From contig DAIDHV010000006.1 in NCBI GenBank assembly GCA_027451905.1, positions 62,001-126,000 of the forward strand: DNA of 64,000 bases, given 5' to 3'. Position 1 is the first letter of the stretch, and each line of letters begins with the position of its first letter. A program made the translations under genes and the position numbers. Shown here piece by piece: positions 24,540-33,350 of this stretch. Origin of the DNA: Armatimonadota bacterium (GTDB lineage Bacteria > Armatimonadota > Fimbriimonadia > Fimbriimonadales > Fimbriimonadaceae). The notes below the pieces were generated by a model. The model did no database searches and was not told the DNA's origin. It worked only from the letters and a program-made list of their open reading frames with translations.

Positions 24540-24895
24540 TTTAGTTGCTGAGCATTAGGATCGGCGGCAAGGACTACGGCGGTCCCATAGGCCATGACTT
24601 CAGTGACACCTTGTTGGAATTCAGTGGCATCGTATCTCATTCCAATAACCGCGTTGGCTCCGACTTGAGCCGCATGCTGGATCATGAGCTCATAAGCTTC
24701 CATCCTTGATTGTTCGGCAAGATTGGTGTAAACCGAAATATTGCCTCCAAAAATCTGCTGAATAGAACCTGCAAAACTGCCAACTGCAGACGTTGAGCGG
24801 ACCGTGATACCTCTTACAATCCCCAATCCTCGAACAACCTTGTATCCATCGAAACCATTTCCAGTAGTGACCCAAGCATGAATGTCTGAACTCAT
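24536..24895 (-). CDS. YbjQ/UPF0145-family putative heavy-metal-binding protein
   Basis: 119 residues. Visible blocks: VRGLGIVRGITVRSTSAVGSFAGSIQQIFGG and QVGANAVIGMRYDATEF, both characteristic of the UPF0145 (YbjQ) family, which forms small pentamers of unclear role. Adjacent and overlapping with the aldo/keto reductase. No signal peptide. Function not established. Confidence 0.85.
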   Translation of the reverse strand: MSSDIHAWVTTGNGFDGYKVVRGLGIVRGITVRSTSAVGSFAGSIQQIFGGNISVYTNLAEQSRMEAYELMIQHAAQVGANAVIGMRYDATEFQQGVTEVMAYGTAVVLAADPNAQQLK

Positions 24896-24980
24896 ATCTT
24901 GGGACTATAGCCGAAATCACAAAAAATTGCCAACCTACCCTCCTAAAACTGGGGTTGGTTGCCAATCGGAACTTAAAAAA

Positions 24981-25922
24981 TCAGATTGGTCGGTACTGAA
25001 TGCTTCTTGATCGTGGCATGTAAACCGGTACCTGAACCTGAATTGTCCCATCCTGGCTGATCAAAACCTTGACCGGATATTTGGGGTTGTAGCGGTTAAG
25101 AACAGAATATCTATTGCCGCTTATTTGCTTAACCTGGACCAAAAAATCGTAGACGGTTGAAGCAAATGGCGAACCTGCGCCAACCATGAGAGTCTTCTGA
25201 TCGTTTGGACTCTGCAAAAACTCAGAAACGTAGTTTTCGCCAATGTCGTGGTAGATTCCCAACCAAAGTTCACGGTTTAGCGTCCACCTCTTTGGTATCT
25301 TGGTATCTCTCGCGATCATTGCCGTTGCGGTTCTATCAACTCGGCTGTACACTGGCGTCCAATCTGGCTGAATGGAATAGGATTCACCATCGTCTATAAA
25401 ATCACCACCCAAGACCTCGGCAAGGTGGTTTAAGAACTTCTTTTCAGGCTCGTTCGTAACAACCGCGGCCAGTGCCATGGGGCGGAAGAGCCAAAATATG
25501 GTCAGGGGATGTTTCCATTTCACTTTTGTCAAGTCTCCAACCTTAATCGCACCATGCTTTTGGCTATTCCAGGTAATTAAACCGTCTTTGTCCATCTTAT
25601 CAAGACCAGTTGCCGTTGCCCTTGGTGAGGGAACATAAGCGTTTGTCAGTCTCAAAAACCACTCTTCTGGATACACCTTATCGTGCAGAAGATACTTTCC
25701 ACCGCCAATAAACCCAAACGGGGTCTTTTCTGAGATTTCTGAATACGCATCAGAAGTCTTTTGGACGTCAATCGTCATTGGCTTGAGATGGTAGTGCTTT
25801 GAGTACACGATCATCGCATTTGTTTTGGTTGCGTTTGCGATCGCGCTGATAAGGTCAGTAGGTGATCCGCCCTTAAATTGAATAGGTGAAAGGCCAACTG
25901 CAAGGGCCAGTGCAATAAACAT
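24981..25922 (-). CDS. Unknown exported protein with a possible STN-like N-terminus
   Basis: 313 residues with a short hydrophobic N-terminus (MFIALALAVGL) that could be a signal. Residues about 14-55 (FKGGSPTDLISAIANATKTNAMIVY) loosely resemble the STN fold of secretins and TonB receptors. The rest has charged and aromatic repeats and ends in QVQVPVYMPRSRSIQYRPI. I cannot name a family. It diverges from guaB, with 142 bases between their starts. Confidence 0.5.
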   Translation of the reverse strand: MFIALALAVGLSPIQFKGGSPTDLISAIANATKTNAMIVYSKHYHLKPMTIDVQKTSDAYSEISEKTPFGFIGGGKYLLHDKVYPEEWFLRLTNAYVPSPRATATGLDKMDKDGLITWNSQKHGAIKVGDLTKVKWKHPLTIFWLFRPMALAAVVTNEPEKKFLNHLAEVLGGDFIDDGESYSIQPDWTPVYSRVDRTATAMIARDTKIPKRWTLNRELWLGIYHDIGENYVSEFLQSPNDQKTLMVGAGSPFASTVYDFLVQVKQISGNRYSVLNRYNPKYPVKVLISQDGTIQVQVPVYMPRSRSIQYRPI

Positions 25923-26064
25923 CTTTTCAATTGTTTAGACGAATCAAGTTGCAGAATGTGCCACTAGCCGTGATCCAAAATGGTAAGAAATGGAATTTTT
26001 GGCCGGTTTTAGAACTAAGATGCGGCAAGAGATGCCATACTTTATTGAAAACCAAGGAGTTTTC

Positions 26065-27543
26065 ATGACCTCATTTCGCGAGGGACTAAGTTTCGACGAT
26101 GTCCTTCTCATTCCTAAAGAAACCGAAGTCCTACCAAACGAAGTTGACACATCAGCCCTGCTTTTGCCGGGCATAACCCTCAAAGTCCCCATTGTTTCCG
26201 CACCGATGGATACGGTGACAGACGCCCGTCTTGCCATCGCCATGGCCAGAGAAGGCGGAATCGGCGTGATTCACCGCAACATGCCGATAGACGCCCAAGC
26301 TAGCGCAGTCGATCGGGTTAAACGATCTGAAAGCGGGGTGATTACCAAGCCGTTCAGCCTGCAAGGAAGTGAAAGCATTCAAGAAGCTGTTTCCCTGATG
26401 GAGCGGTATCACATCTCTGGAGTGCCGATCATTGATGAGGACGGCCGTTTGGTGGGAATCCTCACGAACCGAGACATTCGGTTTGAGACAAATTATCAAA
26501 AGCAGATTAAAGAGCGCATGACCAGTGAAAAACTTGTCACGGCTCCGGTAGGCACAACTTTGGAACAGGCAGAGAAGACTCTTGCTGAACACAGGATAGA
26601 GAAACTTCCGATTGTTGATGCTGATGGCAAACTAAAGGGCCTCATTACGATTAAAGACATTCTCAAAGTGAAGCAGCATCCCCTTGCCACAAAAGATAAA
26701 AAGGGCAGGCTTGCGGTAGGTGCCGCAATTGGTGCTTTGCGAGAACCTTATGAGCGTGCAAAAGCCCTCATGGAAGCTGGCGCCGACTTTGTTGTTATTG
26801 ACGCGGCTCATGGCCATTCCAAGGGAGTTGTGAACTGCCTGAAGATGCTTAAGTCCAAACTGCCGGATCTCATGGTGATTGCCGGTAACGTAGCCACCAA
26901 GCAAGGGGTCAAGGCACTCTATGACCTCGGTGCAGATGGATTACGGGTAGGGATTGGAGCTGGCTCCATTTGCACCACACGGATCGTGGCTGGGGTTGGG
27001 ATCCCTCAATTTACTGCCGTCCAAGAGTGTGCTGAGGAGGCACTTAAGCTAGGCATTTCGACCATTGCTGATGGTGGCATCCGATCGAGCGGAGATATCG
27101 TGAAGTGCCTAGGGGCAGGAGCCACAACCGTCATGATGGGAAACATGTTTGCGGGTTGTGAAGAAAGTCCCGGAGAAATTGAAATTTTCAGGAATCGGGC
27201 CTACAAAGTCTATCGAGGCATGGGTTCGGTTGGAGCCATGAAGCAGGGAAGCAGCGATAGGTACATGCAAATCAAGGAAGCCGGTGCGGTTATTGTTCCC
27301 GAGGGGGTCGAAGGACGTGTTCCGTTCAAGGGACCACTTAGCGAAACGATGGCCCAATTGTTAGGGGGCCTAAGAAGCGGAATGGGATATGCAGGAGCAG
27401 AATCTTTGGAGGCGCTTAGAGAGAGAGCCGAATTTATTAAAATTACAAATGCGGCTCTACGAGAAAGCCATCCTCACGATATCAGCATTACAAAAGAACC
27501 GCCGAATTACAGTTCACCATACGGCGGCTCTGAGTCTGAGTGA
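26065..27543 (+). CDS. guaB: Inosine-5'-monophosphate dehydrogenase
   Basis: Oxidises IMP to XMP, the rate-limiting step to GMP. 492 residues from ATG 26065, chosen because AAGGAG sits at 26054-26059; a longer frame from 25990 has no such site. Motifs: REGLSFDDVLLIP, a pair of CBS domains (about 95-215), VIDAAHGHSKGVV, GIGAGSICTTRIVAGVG with the catalytic Cys, ADGGIRSSGDI and YRGMGSVGAMKQGS. Ended by a perfect 15-base-stem terminator. Confidence 0.97.
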   Translation: MTSFREGLSFDDVLLIPKETEVLPNEVDTSALLLPGITLKVPIVSAPMDTVTDARLAIAMAREGGIGVIHRNMPIDAQASAVDRVKRSESGVITKPFSLQGSESIQEAVSLMERYHISGVPIIDEDGRLVGILTNRDIRFETNYQKQIKERMTSEKLVTAPVGTTLEQAEKTLAEHRIEKLPIVDADGKLKGLITIKDILKVKQHPLATKDKKGRLAVGAAIGALREPYERAKALMEAGADFVVIDAAHGHSKGVVNCLKMLKSKLPDLMVIAGNVATKQGVKALYDLGADGLRVGIGAGSICTTRIVAGVGIPQFTAVQECAEEALKLGISTIADGGIRSSGDIVKCLGAGATTVMMGNMFAGCEESPGEIEIFRNRAYKVYRGMGSVGAMKQGSSDRYMQIKEAGAVIVPEGVEGRVPFKGPLSETMAQLLGGLRSGMGYAGAESLEALRERAEFIKITNAALRESHPHDISITKEPPNYSSPYGGSESE

Positions 27544-27578
27544 GACAGTTGGGATATATCCCAACTGTCTCACTTTTT
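27540..27578 (+). terminator. Rho-independent terminator of guaB, overlapping both stops
   Basis: A 15-base perfect stem (27540-27554 with 27559-27573), TATA loop and TTTTT at 27574-27578. The guaB TGA lies inside the left arm and the stop of the convergent TlpA-like gene inside the right arm. The reverse strand has no T run after the stem. Confidence 0.95.
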
Positions 27579-28853
27579 CAAGGACAAGAGGTGTTTTGCG
27601 GTCAGCGCATTTTTAATGGTGGGCATGAGGGCTGTCCCTCGGAGCTGATTCTCGGTAGCCAAAATTTTGCCAGTTGACCCATCAACCAAAAGCACGAAAG
27701 GAATTCCTTCCACGCCGTACGTTTTCACCAAAGAGACATCCCAAAACTTGCCTTCGTAAATTTGGGGCCAAGTCATTTTGTGGCTTGCCGTAAAGGACTT
27801 GACAAGATCGGCCTTGTTGGCTTGATCAAGGGAAACGCCAAGAATGTCAAACCCATTCGAGTGGTATTTCTCGTATGCGGCTGTACTGTAGGGAATTTCA
27901 CCTTTGCAAGGTTCACACCACGTAGCCCAAAAATCTAGCATCACGATTTTTCCGGCATAGTCTTGAGGAAAATGAACGACCTTGCCACTCAAGAGCTTTT
28001 CTGTGAAAGGCACCACCTTGCTGCCGACGCTAAAATCGGGAGGTAGAGGAATTTCATCAACCTTCTGCGTGGAGGGCACAAATGTAGCGACTCCCGCGTT
28101 GACATCTGCTCCTGCAAATTGAAGTGTTGTCCCGTTGATGTTGATTGGCTTCGCGCCAAAGTACTCTTCGGCTTGGCCGCTAATCGAGCCGTTTCCACGC
28201 CTGTCGATTCCGATCATGGCTTCGGCTAGACCTTTTTTCTTGTCGGTAAAGGCGGTAAGGCTTGAATCACCAAGATACACCGGATAAGCAGTCGCTCCAA
28301 ATTTAATTTTTGATTTGAATCCAAAGTCGTTGTAAATGATCAAGTCGTTGGCGATCGATTTTCTCTGAGGATCCTTGGGATCAAAGGAATAGAAGCCAAT
28401 CGAAACTGCCTCTCGCTTTCCTTTAAAAGAAATCATCATTTTGGCCCGGCCCGTGTACATGGTTAAGTCAATTGTCTTTGCGTCGGCACCGTTTCCAACT
28501 ACTGTGTGGTAAACATTTGGCATCCAAACCAAGCCAGGATCATTGCCAAATTGGCCGTCCCCATTCGAATCAAACCAAATTTGTGCTTTTCCGCTTGGGT
28601 TTCGACTTAAGACAAACGTGTAATGCTTGTTTTCGTAGTTGATCGTGGCAAATTGAGGGTTGACGGCCTGAGCAGGCAAGGGACCCAATCCCTGAGGGCG
28701 CTGGGTTGATAAAGGCAAAAGGGTGGGTAAGTAGCCGCCGATAATGCTGCTGAACTTGTTTGGAATTAGCGACAAGGGGATTTTTTGCGAAGAACCTTGA
28801 GCGGTGCCAAACTTTGGCATCACGGCAAGGGCGAGGAGTGGAGCAAATACCAT
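27570..28853 (-). CDS. Secreted TlpA-like thioredoxin-fold protein
   Basis: 427 residues from ATG 28853, with a signal-like start (MVFAPLLALAVMPKFGTAQ). The first 280 residues have no family I recognise (beta-rich; DSNGDGQFGNDPGLVW resembles an EF-like or Asp-box loop). The C-terminal 140 residues are TlpA/ResA-type: FWATWCEPCKGEIP (CxxC), FDILGVSLDQAN and VEGIPFVLLVDGSTGKIL with the cis-Pro. Likely a periplasmic thiol-disulfide reductase. A longer frame starts at TTG 28883. The stop sits inside the guaB terminator stem. Confidence 0.8.
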   Translation of the reverse strand: MVFAPLLALAVMPKFGTAQGSSQKIPLSLIPNKFSSIIGGYLPTLLPLSTQRPQGLGPLPAQAVNPQFATINYENKHYTFVLSRNPSGKAQIWFDSNGDGQFGNDPGLVWMPNVYHTVVGNGADAKTIDLTMYTGRAKMMISFKGKREAVSIGFYSFDPKDPQRKSIANDLIIYNDFGFKSKIKFGATAYPVYLGDSSLTAFTDKKKGLAEAMIGIDRRGNGSISGQAEEYFGAKPININGTTLQFAGADVNAGVATFVPSTQKVDEIPLPPDFSVGSKVVPFTEKLLSGKVVHFPQDYAGKIVMLDFWATWCEPCKGEIPYSTAAYEKYHSNGFDILGVSLDQANKADLVKSFTASHKMTWPQIYEGKFWDVSLVKTYGVEGIPFVLLVDGSTGKILATENQLRGTALMPTIKNALTAKHLLSLKK

Positions 28854-29008
28854 TTCTATACTATTGACGATTTTGCTTATCAAATGCTCTCAACAATCAA
28901 TCGTGAAGCAAAAAAGTTCGACGAATTACGTGGGGTTTTGGTCTGGCTTTTTGGGTGCCCTCGTCTCTTGTTATCGAAAACTCATCGGTAACCGTAAAAT
29001 AGATAGGA

Positions 29009-30262
29009 ATGAAGTTCCAAAACCCAAGGGGGACGGCCGATGTATTGCCGATTGACTCTGCGAAATGGCAAGCGCTTGAAAATTCCTTCCGAAAAACAGC
29101 CGGCCTGTACGGCTACAAAGAAATTCGGACCCCTACCTTTGAAGATACCGAGCTTTTCCAAAGAACTTCAGGGGAGACAAGCGACATTGTCTCCAAGCAG
29201 ATGTATTCGTTTGAAGACAAAGGCGGCCGCAACCTCACTCTCAAGCCAGAAGTAACTGCTTCTGCCCTGCGAGCCGTGATTCAGAACAACCTGTGTCCAA
29301 CTGGCTCCCAGCTTCGACTCTACTATTTGTCTCCCATTTTCCGGTATGAGCGACCTCAAAAAGGACGCTTTCGAGAGGCCCACCAATTTGGGTTGGAACT
29401 TTTAGGTGTTGCTTCGGAATTGGCGGACGCAGAGATTATCCAAGCTACGACTCAGTTCTACCGCTCAATTGGCTTAAAAGACTTAACCGTGTTGATCAAT
29501 TCTTTAGGCAGGGAACAGGCCAGAGCTAGCTACCGAACCGCACTTTTAGAGTTTGCTGATTCTTACTTAACAACCTTGGACCTCGAAGCCCGAGCCAAAA
29601 TCGAGAAAAACCCATTAAGGATGCTGGACAGCAAAGACCCTGATGTTATCGAGCTAATGAAGTCGGCTCCTTCCATTTTGAGCTTTTTAGAGTCGGAATC
29701 TCAACTGAGGTTTGGTCGGCTGCAAGAGTATCTGACCGCTGCTCAAATTCAATTTGAAGTTCGGCCAGAAATAGTCCGCGGGCTTGACTACTATACGGAA
29801 ACGGTATTTGAAGTGCAATCTGACCTCCTTGGCGCCCAGGGTGCCCTTTGCGGCGGCGGACGGTACGACGGGCTCATTGAGGAACTTGGTGGCCCTCCAA
29901 CTCCGGCAGTGGGGGTTGGGATGGGGGTTGAAAGGGCCCTAATGGTTCAAGAAGCGGCCGGAATTAATGTGGCCGGCAATGAGCTTAAGGTCTTTGTGGT
30001 GAGTATTGGAGAGGGAATTATGCCAACCGCCCAAACCATCGCATTAAAACTACGCGAAGCAGGGATTTCTACGATGTTGGATCTTAGCTGCAAAAGCTTT
30101 AAATCTCAGCTAAGAATGGCAGACAAAGAAGGAGCACAGTTTGCGGTTTTTGTGGGGGAAGATGAAGTTGCAAAAGGGGAAGTGACGGTCAAAGAGTTTT
30201 CAACCGGAAAGCAAGTTGAAGTCCCCATTGAAAACCTTGCGCAAGCTTTGAAGAGCCAATGA
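29009..30262 (+). CDS. hisS: Histidyl-tRNA synthetase
   Basis: Class II synthetase charging tRNA-His. 417 residues. Visible: RGTADVLP, TPTFEDTELFQRTSGETSD, motif 2 FRYERPQKGRFREAHQFG, the histidine-binding VRGLDYYTETVFEV, motif 3 GVGMGVERALM and the C-terminal anticodon-binding domain (VFVVSIGEGIMPTAQTIA). ATG start. Its stop overlaps the next gene by 4 bases. Confidence 0.97.
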   Translation: MKFQNPRGTADVLPIDSAKWQALENSFRKTAGLYGYKEIRTPTFEDTELFQRTSGETSDIVSKQMYSFEDKGGRNLTLKPEVTASALRAVIQNNLCPTGSQLRLYYLSPIFRYERPQKGRFREAHQFGLELLGVASELADAEIIQATTQFYRSIGLKDLTVLINSLGREQARASYRTALLEFADSYLTTLDLEARAKIEKNPLRMLDSKDPDVIELMKSAPSILSFLESESQLRFGRLQEYLTAAQIQFEVRPEIVRGLDYYTETVFEVQSDLLGAQGALCGGGRYDGLIEELGGPPTPAVGVGMGVERALMVQEAAGINVAGNELKVFVVSIGEGIMPTAQTIALKLREAGISTMLDLSCKSFKSQLRMADKEGAQFAVFVGEDEVAKGEVTVKEFSTGKQVEVPIENLAQALKSQ

Positions 30263-31149
30263 AACTCGGCTTCTTTCTGCGTTGTCTCACCGGACTAGGA
30301 TCGATGGCTCTCGCCTCGGTGGGTCTGGCTCAAATTGCAAGTCTGAAAGCCACTATGGATCTTCACATTTCATTTCAGGAACTGGGAAGTGATGCAAGCG
30401 GGTTTCATACTTACGATCCTTTCGGTCGATTCAGTGTTTTTGAACTCAATGCCCTAACAATTCAAGACTTTCATATCTTCGTGGCTCAACCTTTAGAGCG
30501 GGTGCCTAACGACCCCGACCATGACAGTTTGCAAAGCTATTACATAGAGAATCCCGACGTGTGGAGAGTTGGCAAGCAGTTTGTTCATTTTGGTGCTTCT
30601 CATATCCTTAAAGACAATGTGCTGGCGGTTCGGTCGGACCAAGTCATTGCCAGCTTAGGACTGCCAGTTTCGGTTATAGCCTGTGACGGAGGCAAAAACC
30701 TGCCTCAGGGGATCGTGGTGAATTTTGGAGGCAATTACGGGCTTTCGATTGCGGTCGGAGATAATTTTGGCATTTCAACAACAAGTCTTCTTGCGGTTCG
30801 ATTGCCAAGCCAGTCTCCCGGAAGCGGAAATGGCTATCGGAGAGTTTATGACGCATGGTACCAAGTCAACACCGGCCATTATCACTATTGGGCAGAGGCG
30901 GCAGCCCTAAAGAATGGAAATTCGACAACGGCCCTGGATGACTTCGTTTCATCTTTGGGTGTAACGTACTATCCGATGCCTAGAAAAAGCGTCACTTTTT
31001 CTATTGCTCATGATTCAAATCAAAATGCGGACTTCTATGCCGTCTCGGCAGAAATCGGGCTTGCTAAGAACTTATCTTTAGGGCCCTTTGTGCGGTTTAA
31101 GAACGGAAATTTGTTTGATGCGAGCCTGAGTTTGAACATTAAGATATAA
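30259..31149 (+). CDS. Probable outer-membrane or exported beta-barrel protein
   Basis: 296 residues with a signal peptide (about 1-24, FFLRCLTGLGSMALASVGLAQ) and many short amphipathic beta strands (GIVVNFGGNYGLSIAVGDNFG, VTFSIAHDSNQ, YAVSAEIGLA, LGPFVRFKNGNL) ending SLSLNIKI, as in porin-like barrels with an aromatic or hydrophobic C-terminus. No family recognised. It is coupled by overlap to hisS, an unusual partner. Confidence 0.5.
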   Translation: MKLGFFLRCLTGLGSMALASVGLAQIASLKATMDLHISFQELGSDASGFHTYDPFGRFSVFELNALTIQDFHIFVAQPLERVPNDPDHDSLQSYYIENPDVWRVGKQFVHFGASHILKDNVLAVRSDQVIASLGLPVSVIACDGGKNLPQGIVVNFGGNYGLSIAVGDNFGISTTSLLAVRLPSQSPGSGNGYRRVYDAWYQVNTGHYHYWAEAAALKNGNSTTALDDFVSSLGVTYYPMPRKSVTFSIAHDSNQNADFYAVSAEIGLAKNLSLGPFVRFKNGNLFDASLSLNIKI

Positions 31150-31161
31150 TTTTTGCTATCC

Positions 31162-31584
31162 ATGAGCACTTCACGCCGCGCCTACGATTTGCTTCGCGCG
31201 TTTGTGAATCAAGAAAAAGAAGCCTTCGCATCTCGTCAAAACTCCTTTGATGGATCGGCTGCCAGTGAACTTGAAGAAGCCATCGCTAAGCCTTGGACGA
31301 TTCAAAAGCAAACGCCTGCAAAAGGACCTACGTCCTTGCCGGCGGCTGACCCAAAGGGTCGGGCAAGGATCGTACTGGGGGTTGCAGAAACCGATGATTT
31401 TGGGGCGATCCATCGCAGATATGAAAGCTTGATGAAGCGGAGCGACCCCGAGAATTTTCCAGCAGGAAGCGAAGAGCGGTTTACAGCCGAGCGGATTCGC
31501 AGATTGGTTGTCGATGCATACCGCTTGCTTTCCGATGCTGTTGATGAAACCGAGCGCAGGTTTGGATCCCTAGAGATCGAGTAG
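31162..31584 (+). CDS. Small protein with a J-domain-like C-terminus lacking HPD
   Basis: 140 residues from ATG 31162. The first 65 are low-complexity with basic and Ser/Ala/Lys-rich runs. Residues about 68-135 follow the helix pattern of a DnaJ domain: IVLGVAETDDFGAIHRRYESLMKRSDPENF..., then RIRRLVVDAYRLLSDAVDETERRFG. At the position of the HPD loop it reads RSDP, so Hsp70 ATPase stimulation is unlikely. The start was moved from TTG 31153. Its end overlaps the mutY end by 15 bases. Confidence 0.5.
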   Translation: MSTSRRAYDLLRAFVNQEKEAFASRQNSFDGSAASELEEAIAKPWTIQKQTPAKGPTSLPAADPKGRARIVLGVAETDDFGAIHRRYESLMKRSDPENFPAGSEERFTAERIRRLVVDAYRLLSDAVDETERRFGSLEIE

Positions 31585-32601
31585 CTTTTTGGAGGCAAGT
31601 TTCCAGATTTTTTGGTGAGCAGAAGGCATTGGCAATTCGCTAAGGGCACTGGCCCTCACAAAGTTGACGCCTGACATTTTTCCATGAACTTGTTCCAAGC
31701 AGACAGCAAAGGTGATTTTGTGGTGAGTGACGGTGTGAGTAACCCGTCCAATCGCGTTCGGTTTCTCAGTTTGATCTAAGGATTGGTCCAACTGTTGGGT
31801 TGGGAAGATAGTCATTCCTTCCCACCAATTACTTTGTTCAGCCTGGATCAATCCAATTTCAAGTTCCTCATGATGCACCCTCCAGTAAACGATGGCAGCA
31901 AGATGCAGTTCTACGGCTCGCTTTCGAACTGGCTTTTCTGGGACTTGTTCGACAATTCCCAAGCGATGAGCAAGGCAGCAAGATTTAAGTGGGCAAGCCT
32001 CGCATTTGGGGGCTAATGGTCGGCATAGAGTTGCCCCTAACTCCATGAGGGCCTGATTCCAATCTCCCGCGCGACTGGAAACAAGGTTCTTGGCTGCCCA
32101 CTTCCAAGCCCTTTTATCTAATTGAGAAAATGAGGATTGATCTGCTGTAAGCCGAGCATAAACCCGCTTAATGTTTCCGTCTACTGTTGGAGTTGGCAGT
32201 TTTAAGGCAATGCTGGCTATTGCCCCTGCCGTGTAGTTCCCGATACCCGGCATTGCCTTCCAGCCTTCTAATGAAGGAGGCCAACCTTGGGTATTTATGA
32301 TCTGAGCTGCCTTGTGAAGGTTTCTTGCCCTGCGATAATATCCAAGTCCTTGCCAGGCAACTAAAACCCTTTTCATGTCGGCAAGGGCTAGTGATTCTAC
32401 AGTAGGGAAGGCCTCCATCCATTTTTCGAAATAAGGAATACAAGCTGCTACCGTGGTTTGTTGTAGCATAACCTCGCTGATCCAAACTCGATACGGGGTT
32501 GGATTTGCCCTCCAAGGTAAATTTCGAGACGACCCGTCAAACCACTCTAATAGCCGCTGTTGATCTACCTCAGATAGGGATTCAGGGTTGCCGGTTGTCA
32601 C
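31570..32601 (-). CDS. mutY: A/G-specific adenine DNA glycosylase
   Basis: Removes adenine mispaired with 8-oxoguanine. 343 residues. Catalytic Glu43 in EVMLQQTT and Asp141 in VDGNIKRVY are present, as is PGIGNYTAGAI (HhH) and the iron-sulfur ligands C193-X6-C200-X2-C203-X5-C209. The C-terminal NUDIX-like domain recognises the 8-oxoG (THTVTHHKITF). GTG start overlaps the pyrF stop (GTGA). Confidence 0.97.
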   Translation of the reverse strand: MTTGNPESLSEVDQQRLLEWFDGSSRNLPWRANPTPYRVWISEVMLQQTTVAACIPYFEKWMEAFPTVESLALADMKRVLVAWQGLGYYRRARNLHKAAQIINTQGWPPSLEGWKAMPGIGNYTAGAIASIALKLPTPTVDGNIKRVYARLTADQSSFSQLDKRAWKWAAKNLVSSRAGDWNQALMELGATLCRPLAPKCEACPLKSCCLAHRLGIVEQVPEKPVRKRAVELHLAAIVYWRVHHEELEIGLIQAEQSNWWEGMTIFPTQQLDQSLDQTEKPNAIGRVTHTVTHHKITFAVCLEQVHGKMSGVNFVRASALSELPMPSAHQKIWKLASKKLLDL

Positions 32602-33290
32602 GAAATCCCAAGGCTTTCTAGCGCCTCTCTAGGATTCGGATGTTCAGAAATAGCTCTGCCGATGACCAAATAGTCGGCTCCGTCTTCAAGGACTGTTTTT
32701 GCGTCACTTGTTCTCTTTTGGTCATGCAAATTGGCACCGACGGCCCGGATTCCAGGGGTTACAATCAATTTGTTTGGACCCAAGAGCTTTCTTAAGGACT
32801 TAACTTCCATGGGCGAGCAAATCATGCCATCAAGGTTAGCCTCAACCGCAAGCTGACCTAAAACTTCGAACTGCTCTTCAACGGTCCGAGGGATTCCAAG
32901 GTAGTTTTGCAGCATCGCGTCATCCAGTGAGGTTAGTACTGCGACCCCAACTATAGCTGGGCTAGGATTGATCTTAGCCGCTTCTTCCATGGCTGCTTGG
33001 AGCATATGCAAGCCCCCTGATATGTGAACCGTCATCATCCAAACTTCCCGCCGCGCTGCCTCTTTGACGGCAATTGCAACGGAATTTGGAATATCGTGAA
33101 ACTTCAAGTCAAGAAAAATCCGAGTCGCTCCTGCATCCTGAAGGCGGGGAATAACATCAAGCCCGTGGGCAAGCGTCAGAGCGTGACCTATTTTATAGGC
33201 ACCGACTAAATCCCTTGTTTGATAGACCGCATCTAAAGCAGAATTAAGGTTGGAAGTGTCAAGAGCGCAGATTACTTTTTTGAACGACAT
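32598..33290 (-). CDS. pyrF: Orotidine 5'-phosphate decarboxylase
   Basis: Last step of UMP synthesis. 230 residues, TIM-barrel. Active-site motif LDLKFHDIPN with Asp61, Lys63 and Asp66; other motifs ICALDTS (Asp11), VTPGIRAVG and YLVIGRAI. Coupled to mutY by a 4-base overlap. Other pyr genes are not in the window. Confidence 0.97.
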   Translation of the reverse strand: MSFKKVICALDTSNLNSALDAVYQTRDLVGAYKIGHALTLAHGLDVIPRLQDAGATRIFLDLKFHDIPNSVAIAVKEAARREVWMMTVHISGGLHMLQAAMEEAAKINPSPAIVGVAVLTSLDDAMLQNYLGIPRTVEEQFEVLGQLAVEANLDGMICSPMEVKSLRKLLGPNKLIVTPGIRAVGANLHDQKRTSDAKTVLEDGADYLVIGRAISEHPNPREALESLGIS

Positions 33291-33350
33291 TCAAAATTTC
33301 AGGATACCTGCAACCCAAGTGAGGTTTTCGGTTCAGGGTGTCAGACAGCT

